From: Halorubrum rutilum
GTDB taxonomy: Archaea; Halobacteriota; Halobacteria; Halobacteriales; Haloferacaceae
Direction of reading: 5' to 3'
DNA: 64,000 nt
Assembly: GCF_024494565.1 (NCBI RefSeq)
Contig: NZ_JANHDN010000003.1
Span: forward strand, 186,001 to 250,000
Below, one piece after another: positions 1 to 8,700 of the stretch. Under the pieces are notes generated by a model that searched no databases, was not told where the DNA came from, and saw only the letters and a program-made list of their open reading frames with translations. The first letter of the stretch is position 1. Each line of letters starts with the position of its first letter. The translations under genes and the position numbers were made by a program.

Positions 1-2
1 TG

Positions 3-527
3 GAGCGGGAGGGGTGGCTCTCGTACACCGACGGCGACGACCACGGCGCGCTGACGGACATCGACGGCGACACCCGCGCGTACTCGCTGGTCCCCGGCCG
101 GTTCTACCTCAACCTGGAGGGCCGCGAACCGGACGGGGTCGTCCCCGAGTCGGAGTACGAGACCGTGCGCGCCGAGCTGCAGGACGCCCTCGAAGCGTGG
201 GAGGGGCCGGACGGGCGGCCGGTCGCGAAGCGCGTCGTCGAGCGCGAGACCGTCTTCCGCGGCGACCACGACGAGATCGCGCCGGACCTCGTCGTCATCC
301 CGAACGAGGGGTTCGACCTCAAGTCCGGCTTCCGCCCCCACGACGAGGTGTTCGACCCGGACGGCCCGCGGACGGGGATGCACACCTTCGAGGACGCCGC
401 CCTCTTCGTCGACCACCCGGACGCGAAGGTCGAGGACGCGGACCTGCTCGACGTCGCGCCGACCCTCCTGCGGCTCCTCGACGTCGACTACGGCCGGACC
501 GACCTCGACGGCGCGAGCCTGATCTGA
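3..527 (+). CDS. Alkaline-phosphatase-superfamily phosphodiesterase, C-terminal part
   Basis: The gene enters from the left edge, so only the last 174 residues are seen, in the frame that starts at base 3. The fragment looks like the end of a type I phosphodiesterase/nucleotide pyrophosphatase: a GRFYLNLEGREP segment, then TGMHTFEDAALFV, where the histidine is the usual late metal ligand of the alkaline phosphatase fold, then a DLLDVAPTLLRLLDVD tail ending in DLDGASLI, a common C-terminus in this family. It probably hydrolyses a phosphate or sulfate ester using two divalent metals; the substrate cannot be told. The stop lies one base before the start of the next gene, so the two are likely co-transcribed. 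Confidence 0.8.
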   Translation, partial: EREGWLSYTDGDDHGALTDIDGDTRAYSLVPGRFYLNLEGREPDGVVPESEYETVRAELQDALEAWEGPDGRPVAKRVVERETVFRGDHDEIAPDLVVIPNEGFDLKSGFRPHDEVFDPDGPRTGMHTFEDAALFVDHPDAKVEDADLLDVAPTLLRLLDVDYGRTDLDGASLI

Positions 528-528
528 G

Positions 529-1164
529 ATGGAAGAGACGCCGGACGGGACCCCGGTCGGCGTCGACGACCCGTACGCGGTCGCCGGCGTCTGCGACCAC
601 CTGACCGACGACGGTCGGTGTCGGTTCGCGCTGACGCGCGCCGGCGACGACCCCGAGTTCGCCGCCGCGCGCCGCGCCGACGGCTACGCCTGCCACGTCG
701 GCCCCGACGGCGACTGGCGGCGGTGTCCCCACTACCGTTCGACGACGGACGGCCGCGAGTGCCGCCGCTGCGGGCTCGAAGAGGTCCGGATCGCTCACGA
801 CGACGCCCGCCCGCTGGTGGAGGAACACCACCTCTCGTACGGCGGCGGGGACGGCGGGGAGGCGGATCGGGAAAGCGTCGACGGCGACGTCGACCGAAAC
901 GCCGACGATGACGGGGACGCCGACGGGAATCGCGACGCCGACCGAAACGCCGACGGCGACCGCGCCGCCGACGCCGGCCCCCACGAGATCACGGTCGCGC
1001 TGTGTCGCTGGTGTCACACGAAGGTTCACAAGTCGTTCGCGCGGATCGACGACGACGCCAGTCCGGATCCCGAGGCGATCGCGGAACGCGAGGGGCGCCG
1101 GAGCAAAGAGCGGTCGGAGTCGGCCTTCGAGACGGCCAGCGAGCGCTTCGACGAGACCGAGTAG
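529..1164 (+). CDS. HNH-like zinc-binding protein, haloarchaeal family
   Basis: A 211-residue cysteine-rich protein. C22, C31, C55, C66 and the pair C78/C81 form zinc-knuckle-like sites; HH at 100-101 and CRWCHTKVH at 159-167 look like the beta-beta-alpha metal core of an HNH nuclease. Between them (about 105-150) is an acidic stretch of near repeats rich in D-R-N-A-D, probably a tolerated linker expansion. It resembles a haloarchaeal family of unknown function (DUF7097-type, from memory). Nuclease activity is an inference. It follows the phosphodiesterase with a one-base gap. Confidence 0.75.
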   Translation: MEETPDGTPVGVDDPYAVAGVCDHLTDDGRCRFALTRAGDDPEFAAARRADGYACHVGPDGDWRRCPHYRSTTDGRECRRCGLEEVRIAHDDARPLVEEHHLSYGGGDGGEADRESVDGDVDRNADDDGDADGNRDADRNADGDRAADAGPHEITVALCRWCHTKVHKSFARIDDDASPDPEAIAEREGRRSKERSESAFETASERFDETE

Positions 1165-1207
1165 CCCGGTCCCCGGTCGCCGCCGGCGTCGAGGCCGGAG
1201 ACCCGTC

Positions 1208-1987
1208 TCAGGCGTCGTCCGGCTTCGGCCGGATCAGGTTCGCGAGGGCGACGAGCGCGCCGAGGAACCAGCCGAGGGGCACGGAGATCCCGACCCACAT
1301 CAGCACGTAGCCGAGGCCGGCGACGCCCCACTGCTCGCCGAACGTCTCCAGGTCGAAGGCGCCGCGGAGCGTCTCGTTGATCCCGCCGACGCCGAGGAGC
1401 GTGTCGAGGATCCAGACCGCGAGGTCGTAGCTCGGGTCTAAGACGAAACCGGAGACGGCGGGCGTGAGCAGCCCGGCGACCACCGGCGGGAGGAAGATCG
1501 CGGTCATCGCGAACGGGTACGCGAGGAGCACGCTGACGAACCGCCCGCCGACCTTCGAGAAGCCGGCGGCCGCGCCCGCGGAGACGACGGCGACGACGCT
1601 GGCGCCGCCGATCCCGAGCATCACCGCGGTCGGCAGCTGGAAGTGCGCGAGGAGGGTGAGCGACCCCCAGACGAGCGTCGCGACGACCACGACGCCCGCC
1701 ACGCCGATGCGGGCGACGGCCGAATCGAGCTTCGCGGCGTAGAACCGCGTGGCGAACCCGACGAGCAGGAGCGGGTACACGACCGCGACGAGCGGGCCGC
1801 CGAGTACCGCCCAGAGGTAGTACCCGACCGTCTGGACGGGCGTCTCCGGTTTCCACTTCCCCAGCACCGAGCTCGGATCGAGCTGCCGCGGGAAGACGAC
1901 CTCCATCCACGTCTCGTGGAGCCGGACCACGTCAAGGAGGAGCGCTTCCACCAGCCCCGTCTGTCCTCGGCGTTCCATTTGACTCAT
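1208..1987 (-). CDS. Multi-pass membrane protein of unknown function
   Basis: A 259-residue hydrophobic protein with about six membrane segments, among them stretches around residues 60-80, 90-115, 120-145 and 155-180. No catalytic motif is recognised. I chose the ATG at 1987 (MSQMERRGQ); an ATG at 1978 is almost as good, and the longer open frame upstream lacks hydrophobic or family-like sequence. It converges on the HNH-like gene, with 43 bases between the stop codons. Confidence 0.7.
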   Translation of the reverse strand: MSQMERRGQTGLVEALLLDVVRLHETWMEVVFPRQLDPSSVLGKWKPETPVQTVGYYLWAVLGGPLVAVVYPLLLVGFATRFYAAKLDSAVARIGVAGVVVVATLVWGSLTLLAHFQLPTAVMLGIGGASVVAVVSAGAAAGFSKVGGRFVSVLLAYPFAMTAIFLPPVVAGLLTPAVSGFVLDPSYDLAVWILDTLLGVGGINETLRGAFDLETFGEQWGVAGLGYVLMWVGISVPLGWFLGALVALANLIRPKPDDA

Positions 1988-2112
1988 CTCGCACACGCCG
2001 CAACGTGAACTTTGTGCCTTCGCTCGCGGATCCGATACTCGTCGCACCGCCGATTATCGGACCGGGATCCGCGCGCCGATCCGGTTAAGCGTACCAGAAG
2101 GCCCCTCCGGAG

Positions 2113-2519
2113 ATGGAGGGACGTGAACCGCTCGCGGCCGCCGCCGCATCGGCGTCCGTCGCCGTCGCGGGGTGTACCGCCGGCGAGGACGGGGCCACGA
2201 TTCCGACGCGAGCCCGGCTCGGATCCCGTCCGACGCGTCGGTCGGCGGGCGGTCGGGCACCCCCTCGTCCGCACGGACGACGCGGAGTTGATCCGCCGGC
2301 TGCTGGAACAAGCTAACCGGCGCGGAATCGGCGGCGAGAGCGTTCCGGTGTCCCTCTGCGTCGCGACCGTCACAAGGGGACGCAATCGCGTTCGCCGGCG
2401 TCCACCCGACCGCGACCGACGGCGGTGACGCCCTCCTCTCGCTGATGGAACAGGTCGAACACCGGTCGTCGGAGTGGGCGTCGATCCGGTTTCGAGACCC
2501 TCTACCGGCCACACAGTGA
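2113..2519 (+). pseudogene. Decayed small lipoprotein gene
   Basis: The ATG at 2113 opens a lipoprotein leader (about 20 residues with Ala/Val core and a VAGC lipobox) and sits 24-30 bases after a TATA-like GGTTAAG at 2083-2089. The frame then degenerates to a stop near 2316. A convincing protein-like stretch continues in the second frame (LIRRLLEQANRRGIGGES, about 2270-2370) and then in the third (AIAFAGVHPTATDGG... to the stop at 2517-2519). At least two frameshifts are therefore needed to restore a reading frame of about 130 residues. I cannot name the ancestral family. Confidence 0.35.
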
Positions 2520-2719
2520 CGTCTCCGATCTCCCGACCGAAGTCCGTTTGTCAACGACGTTTTCGCGATCGGAAACGTCTCTCTCCGTAACTGATTTAAT
2601 AAACAATCAACCGAGTGAGCGTGTTCCACGACACGAGACCGTGGCGGCGTAGCGAGCTCGTCGGATGTCGCGGCGCGAGCGCTCCGTAGCTCCGGCTCCG
2701 TCGATCGTGGCCCTTCACG
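2520..2719. other. Intergenic, upstream of surface protein
   Basis: No gene seen. An AT-rich patch with TTTAATAA near 2593-2600 is the best promoter candidate for the surface protein, which would then have a leader of about 95 bases. Confidence 0.3.
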
Positions 2720-5122
2720 ATGGACCGAAGAAACCCAACTCAACACCGACCGGTTACCGTCCTCGTCATCTGTGTCATTGTTGTTTCAGTTGCTGCGATA
2801 ATTATATGCGCAGTACCAGTAGATGGTGTTTTGTGGAACGTTGATCAGGTGGAGAATGTTTCGGTGAGCTCCAGCGAAAATCAGACAATCAGCGGAATAA
2901 AAGTATATAGTAAAACAGATCCAGTCAAAATTAAGGTAGGAAAGTTGGTTGAGGCAGGTGCTGAGTTTGATGAGAATAATACTTCCTATGATCTTAAGAA
3001 TGGTAGGGCGACAGATGATTCAGAAGTTATTATCAAAGATCCAGATACTACTGAGGCAACTATTATCGTGAAATCTTCTGCATTACATGATACAGAGTTA
3101 TTTGGCGTTGAGATTGAAAATATGAACACTTCGAACCTGAGTATGTTCAATCAGGGACTTAATAGGATAAATAGAGAATTCATATATAATTCATCGCAGT
3201 CCGGAATATACAATAAAACAGAATTTTCAGTTCAGCCATCTGCAAATATTTCGGTTAAGTCGGAGTCGTATGATAATGAGACAGATACACTCAGCCTTGA
3301 TGAGGTCAATCTTGGGGATAATCCAGATAACCAGATAGTCGTTTGGAATAAATCCTCAAATGGAAACCTTACTGAGAGGATCAATACAACCCAAGAGAAG
3401 CAAAAATCAATATCATTTGAGAATAGTTCTATTGAAGGCGAAGAAAACATTGCAATTACAATTCAGCCAGAGTGGTCAAGTTCATCAAAAGTAATCTATG
3501 CAGTAGATAGTACAACAATTACGATACCAAGGTCTCCGGTACAAACCGCAGAGGATAAAGATACGAATATTACTCTCAACTCAAATTTGACTCAACCAGT
3601 TTTGGGAGGTGTATACAATGCTAAAATAGGCCCCACATACAATAAATCAAGAATAAGATTGGTCAAAATTTCTAGCAATAGAACCTTCGCTACAGCGAAT
3701 CTGTCCACACCAGATTCGGGACGGACAACGATCGGTCTCAACACCTACGCGTTCGGTAACGAGTCACTCACCGACGATCTCATCACGGCGGGACCGAACG
3801 CGACCGTCGAGTCCGTTAACGCGACGGCGTCGGACGGGACGCTCCCTCCCGGAGAGTACCGGATCGAAGTTCGTTCCGAGCAGGGACTCGCCACGACGAC
3901 CGATGAGGCGACCGTCGCGATCGGGAGCCGATCGACGAACGGGATGCGCGCTTACGCGACGACCGACCTCGATCGGGCGGACCTCGGAACGACCGACGCG
4001 GTGCGGCGAGCGATCGCGAACGGAACGCTCTCGCCGACCTCGACCGTCGCGCCGAACGAGACCGTGGCGTACGCCGTCAATGCCACGGGATTGAGCGGAC
4101 TGCCGGCCGCCCGGGGCGCCGCGTTGGAGAACGGCTCGGACCTCGCCCGGCTCGACGGGCTCGCGTTCGGCGTGCGGTCGAACGCGTCGACAACGGCGAC
4201 GGGGGACGCCGGGTCCGACTCGGACGGGGCGGTTCCGAGGAACGCGTCCGTGCACGTCGACGGGAAGGGGCTCTACCTCGTCGCCGAGGGCGACGACGCG
4301 CTCGCGACCGACGAGACGCCCGCCGACGGCGAGGCGTTCACCGCCGAGTTCCGCGTGGAGGACGAACAGCTGCGGGAAGCCGCAGCGGATCCGACGAGCG
4401 ACCACGCCGCGTCGACGACCGTCTCCTTCGAGGCGGCGACATCGGAGGGCGGCGTCGACCCGAGCGACGGGTCGCTTGAGGTGGATGCCGATCAGACCGG
4501 TGAGGCCGGAGGCGGTAGCGGCGGGGGCGGTGGCGGAGCGGGTGGTGGTGGAGGAGGTACCAGCGCCGTGGCGGGCGGTGGTGGTGGCGGCGGTGGCGCG
4601 GGTGGCGGCGGTGCCAGTGGTGGCGGCGGCGGGGGTGGGGGCGGCGGAGCCGGTGGGACGCCGGGAGCGGGGTCCTCGGTGGAGAACTCGGAAGCGGGCG
4701 GCGGCGGTGACGAGACGCGGGCCGGGGTCGGTCGGACCGGTCTCCGGTTCGTGAGTCAGCGGGGTACGAGCGTCCGGCGGGGTGCGCGTAACGGCCCGGA
4801 CAGGTCGCCCGTGGCCGTCGCGCCCGCGGGAATCGGCTCCGCCGGCGGGGGCGCTGCGTCGGAGGCGGACGAGAGCGAATCGGCCGTGAGCGAATCGACC
4901 GAGAGCGAGTCGGAGGCGAGCGAACCGACCGAGGGCGGCGGTCCGAACTCGCCCGCGCCGGAGTCCGACGCGGACGCCGGAGAGCCGGTGACGCCGGCCT
5001 ACGAGGACGCGCCGATTCGGGCGACCGCCGAGGACGTGCCGGGGTTCGGGCCGGTCGGCACGCTGATCGCGCTTCTCCTCGCCGGGAAGGTCGCCGGATA
5101 CCGACGGGGCTCGGAACGGTGA
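2720..5122 (+). CDS. Large secreted surface glycoprotein with PGF-CTERM anchor
   Basis: An 800-residue protein with an N-terminal hydrophobic segment (about 11-34, signal peptide or anchor) and an extracellular body holding more than twenty N-x-S/T glycosylation sequons. A region resembling the beta-sandwich of haloarchaeal BGTF/DUF7827 surface proteins lies around 375-560 (GEYRIEVRSEQG, then VAYAVNATGLSGL). A glycine-only linker follows at about 596-650, then a Glu/Ser-rich stretch near 716-737. The last 28 residues start VPGFGPVG, followed by a hydrophobic run and basic end, the PGF-CTERM signal processed by archaeosortase. Bases about 2760-3700 are AT-rich with AAT/ATA/AGA codons, the rest is strongly GC-rich: a mosaic gene, probably made by recombination. 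Likely an S-layer or adhesion component. Confidence 0.8.
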   Translation: MDRRNPTQHRPVTVLVICVIVVSVAAIIICAVPVDGVLWNVDQVENVSVSSSENQTISGIKVYSKTDPVKIKVGKLVEAGAEFDENNTSYDLKNGRATDDSEVIIKDPDTTEATIIVKSSALHDTELFGVEIENMNTSNLSMFNQGLNRINREFIYNSSQSGIYNKTEFSVQPSANISVKSESYDNETDTLSLDEVNLGDNPDNQIVVWNKSSNGNLTERINTTQEKQKSISFENSSIEGEENIAITIQPEWSSSSKVIYAVDSTTITIPRSPVQTAEDKDTNITLNSNLTQPVLGGVYNAKIGPTYNKSRIRLVKISSNRTFATANLSTPDSGRTTIGLNTYAFGNESLTDDLITAGPNATVESVNATASDGTLPPGEYRIEVRSEQGLATTTDEATVAIGSRSTNGMRAYATTDLDRADLGTTDAVRRAIANGTLSPTSTVAPNETVAYAVNATGLSGLPAARGAALENGSDLARLDGLAFGVRSNASTTATGDAGSDSDGAVPRNASVHVDGKGLYLVAEGDDALATDETPADGEAFTAEFRVEDEQLREAAADPTSDHAASTTVSFEAATSEGGVDPSDGSLEVDADQTGEAGGGSGGGGGGAGGGGGGTSAVAGGGGGGGGAGGGGASGGGGGGGGGGAGGTPGAGSSVENSEAGGGGDETRAGVGRTGLRFVSQRGTSVRRGARNGPDRSPVAVAPAGIGSAGGGAASEADESESAVSESTESESEASEPTEGGGPNSPAPESDADAGEPVTPAYEDAPIRATAEDVPGFGPVGTLIALLLAGKVAGYRRGSER

Positions 5123-5183
5123 AACCGGAACGAGCCGCGGAGCCGGCGGTATCCTTTTGCTGGACCGCTCCCTTCCGTCGCCT

Positions 5184-5351
5184 ATGAGCGTGACGATCAC
5201 CCCGCCACGGGAGCGCGAGTGCGAGCTGTGCGGTCGCCGGGAGCGGTGGGACGAGGACGCCACCGGCTGGCAGATAGCCGACGAGCCGGGCGAGGTCTAC
5301 TGCATCCACGAGTGGGACATCAACGGGACGTTCACGCCGCTTCGGGAGTGA
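5184..5351 (+). CDS. Small HEWD-type zinc finger protein
   Basis: A 55-residue protein with a CELCGR knuckle and, near the C-terminus, CIHEWDINGTFTP, a signature of a small haloarchaeal family with one CxxC pair and a conserved HEWDING motif. The start at 5184 (MSVTITPP) is preferred over a start nine codons upstream because the family begins close to the cysteine knuckle. Function unknown; zinc binding is inferred from the cysteines. Confidence 0.7.
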   Translation: MSVTITPPRERECELCGRRERWDEDATGWQIADEPGEVYCIHEWDINGTFTPLRE

Positions 5352-5718
5352 CCGACTCCGCGGCCGGGGAGGTCGCCGACTCCGACGCCGTCGGCGATCG
5401 GACGCCCGCAGTCCGACGACCGGACACCCACCGTCCGACGACCGGCGTCCCGCTCGATCGACGGGGAACCAGGACGCGCCCGCTCCTCGGTTCGGTGCCG
5501 CTCGACCGCCGATCGGTTCGGAGTTGACGAAGCCCAACCGAAACGCCGAATATACGCTCGTCTGAGTGAAGATTCGCCTTCGGATTCGGATCGATATGGT
5601 TACCGGGCGTCTAAACTGATCGAACAGGGACCGTGTTAACGGTTATCAACCCCTGATGAATAATTACCTTATATTCCCTAATGTGTGTACGAGGGATCCT
5701 ACCCGTATCAGGGTCATA
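5352..5718. other. Intergenic region upstream of gltB
   Basis: No convincing gene. The first half is GC-rich; from about 5540 it becomes AT-rich. A short inverted repeat CCGTGTTAACGG (arms CCGT/ACGG, near 5630-5641) could be a regulator site for gltB, but it is too short to be sure. Confidence 0.4.
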
Positions 5719-5726
5719 CCTTTAAG
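5719..5726 (+). promoter_or_regulatory. TATA box of gltB
   Basis: CCTTTAAG lies 23-30 bases before the ATG at 5749, the spacing of a leaderless haloarchaeal promoter. This favours the ATG at 5749 over the in-frame GTG at 5740. Confidence 0.6.
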
Positions 5727-5748
5727 CGATCGTTCGTGAGTGGTAGGT

Positions 5749-8700
5749 ATGACCGAGCCACGTAGTAACACCCGGGGGGGTTCGGAGTCCTCGGGTCGCG
5801 GTGGGGGGCTTGCGACGGTAACGGACGAGCGATCGAACTGCGGGATCGGCGGCATCGTCGACCTCGACGGCGACCCGAGCCACGACACGGTGACCGACGC
5901 GGTCCGGTTGCTGGAGAACCTCGAACACCGCGGCACCACGGGCGCGGAGGAGAACACCGGCGACGGCGCCGGGATCATGGTCTCGCGCCCGGACGAGTTC
6001 TTCCGCGACGTCGTCGACGCCGACCTGCCCGAGGAGTACGCGGTCGGCTCCGTCTTCATGCCGACGGAGGGAAGCGTGCAGGCGGAGATCCACGACGTCA
6101 TCGCCGAGGTGTTCTCCGTCTACGGGCTGGAGGTCCTGGAGTGGCGTTCCGTCCCGACGGACAACGCGGACCTCGGCGCGACCGCGCTCGACTCCGAGCC
6201 GGAGGTCGCGCAGCTGTTCGCCGCGCCCGTCGAGGGCGCCGGCCTCGCCGAGCGGTTCACCAGCGAGGAGACCCGCCCGGACGACGTCGACCCGGAGCTG
6301 CTCGGCTTCGACCGCGCCCTGTACGCGGCCCGACGCGAGATCGAGAACGCGGTCGCCGACGTCGACGGCGCCGGGCGCTTCTACGTCTGCTCGCTCGACC
6401 GCCAGCGCGTCGTGTACAAGGGCCTGCTGAAGGGATCACAGCTCGCCGACTACTTCCCCGACCTGACCGACGAGCGTTTCGCGAGCCACGTCGCCTTGGT
6501 CCACGCCCGGTTCTCGACGAACACGCTCGGCGCGTGGCACCTCGCGCACCCGTACCGCAATATCGTCCACAACGGCGAGTTCAACACGATCCGCGGGAAC
6601 GTGAACTGGATGCGCGCCCGCGAGAACGACCTCGACCACCCGGCGTTCGGCGCCGAGCTCGACACGATCAAGCCGGTGATCGACGACCCGAACCAGTCCG
6701 ACACCGCGAGCGTCGACAACGCGGTCGAGCTCCTCCTGCAGGCCGGTCGCGACCTCCCGCACACCCTCCGGATGCTGATCCCGGAGGCGTTCCGCGACGA
6801 CGACCTGATGGACGCGGCCCGCACCGACTTCTACGACTACCACGCCTCCCTCGTCGAGCCGTGGGACGGGCCCGCCCTCGTCATCGGCTTCGACGGCGAG
6901 CAGGTCGCCGGGGTCCTCGACCGCAACGGGCTCCGTCCGTGCCGGTACGAGGTGACCGACGAGAACCGGCTGATCGTCGGGAGCGAGGTCGGCGCGCTGC
7001 CGACCGATCCCGCCGACGTGCAACGCCGCGGACGGCTCCAGCCCGGGGAGATCTTCGTCGCCGACCCCGAGGAGGGACGGATCGTCCCGGACGACGAGGT
7101 GTTCGCCGAGCTCACCGACGAGAAGTACGGCGAGTGGGTCGAGGAGCGGCAGGTCGACCTCGACGACGTCGCGAGCGAGGTCGACGCCGAGGCGGAGACG
7201 GTTGACACGCCCGACGCGCCCGACGAGAGCGACGGGAGCGCCGGGGACGACGAGCCGACCGTCCGGGCGCATCAGGCCGCGTTCGGCTACACGACCGACT
7301 CGCTGAACCACCTCGTCGAGCCGATGGCGACGGACGGGAAAGACCCCGTGGGATCGATGGGCGACGACACGCCGCTGTCGGTGCTCGCCGACGTCGACCG
7401 CCCGCTGTTCACCTACTTCAAACAGCTGTTCGCGCAGGTGTCGAACCCGCCGATCGACTACATCCGCGAGGAGCTCGTCACCTCGCTGGAGACCCGGATG
7501 GGGAACCAGCGGAACCTGCTCGACGAGACCCCCGAGCACGCCGAGCAGATCGTCTCGGACTCGCCGATCCTCACCGACGCCGAGGCGGCCGCGCTGAAGG
7601 CGCTCGACGGTGAGCCGGTCGACGGCGACGGGCCGGCGTTCGACTCGGTGACGGTCGACATCACGTACGACCGCGACGCGTCGCTCGTCGACGCCGTCAC
7701 CCGGATCCGCAACGAGGCCGCGGCCGCGATCGAGGACGGCGTCGACGTGGTCGTCCTCTCCGACCGCGCGGTCGGCCCCGACCGCCTCGCGGTCCCGAGC
7801 CTGCTCGCGACCGGCGCGGTCCATCACCACCTCGTCCGGAACGGGCTGCGGAACCGGGCCGGGGTCGTCGTCGAGTCGGGCGAGCCGCACGAGGTCCATC
7901 ACGTCGCGACGCTCGTCGGCTACGGCGCCGACGCGATCGACCCGTACCTCGCGTACGACTCCATCGCGGACGTCGTCGCGGGGCCGGACGGCGCCGACGA
8001 GGACGAGGCCCTGGCGGCGTACCGCGGCGCGCTGGAGGACGGCCTCCTCAAGACGATGGCGAAGATGGGCATCTCGACGATGGAGTCGTATCAGGGCGCC
8101 CAGATCTTCGAGGCGGTCGGGCTCGCCTCCGAGTTCGTCGGCGAGTACTTCGAGGGGACCGAGATCCGCACCGAGGGGATCGGGATCGAGGAGATCGAGG
8201 ACGACCTCCGGACGCGCCACGCGATGGCGTTCGGCGCCGATCCCGAGCTGGCGACCACGGGCGAGTACGAGCACCGCTCGTCGGGGATCAAACACGGTTG
8301 GAACCCGCAGACGGTCGGTACGCTCCAGCAGGCGGTCCGGGGCGGCGACTACGAGCAGTACCGGGAGTTCGCGGAGCTGGTGAACGACCAGTCCGAGGAG
8401 CTCCAGACGCTGCGCGGGCTCTTAGAGTTCGATTCCGACCGCGACCCGGTCCCGGTCGAGGAGGTCGAGCCGGTCGAGTCGATCGTCGAGCGCTTCTCGA
8501 CGGCCGCGATGAGCCTCGGGAGCATCTCGCCGGAGGCCCACGAGAACAACGCGATCGCGATGAACCGGATCGGCGCGAAGTCGAACACCGGCGAGGGCGG
8601 CGAGCCGCCGGAGCGGTTCGACACCGAGAAGGAGTGTTCGGTCAAGCAGGTCGCCTCCGGGCGGTTCGGCGTCACCGCCGACTACCTCGCGAGCGCGGAC

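Noticed and set aside
2760..3700. AT-rich stretch as an insertion sequence or prophage gene
   Set aside because: The reading frame is open into the GC-rich half, with glycosylation sequons on both sides and no transposase or terminal repeats, so it is part of the surface gene.
6436..8295. A 619-residue minus-strand frame opposite gltB
   Set aside because: Antisense shadow with Val/Arg/Leu bias; the plus strand holds gltB with full motifs.
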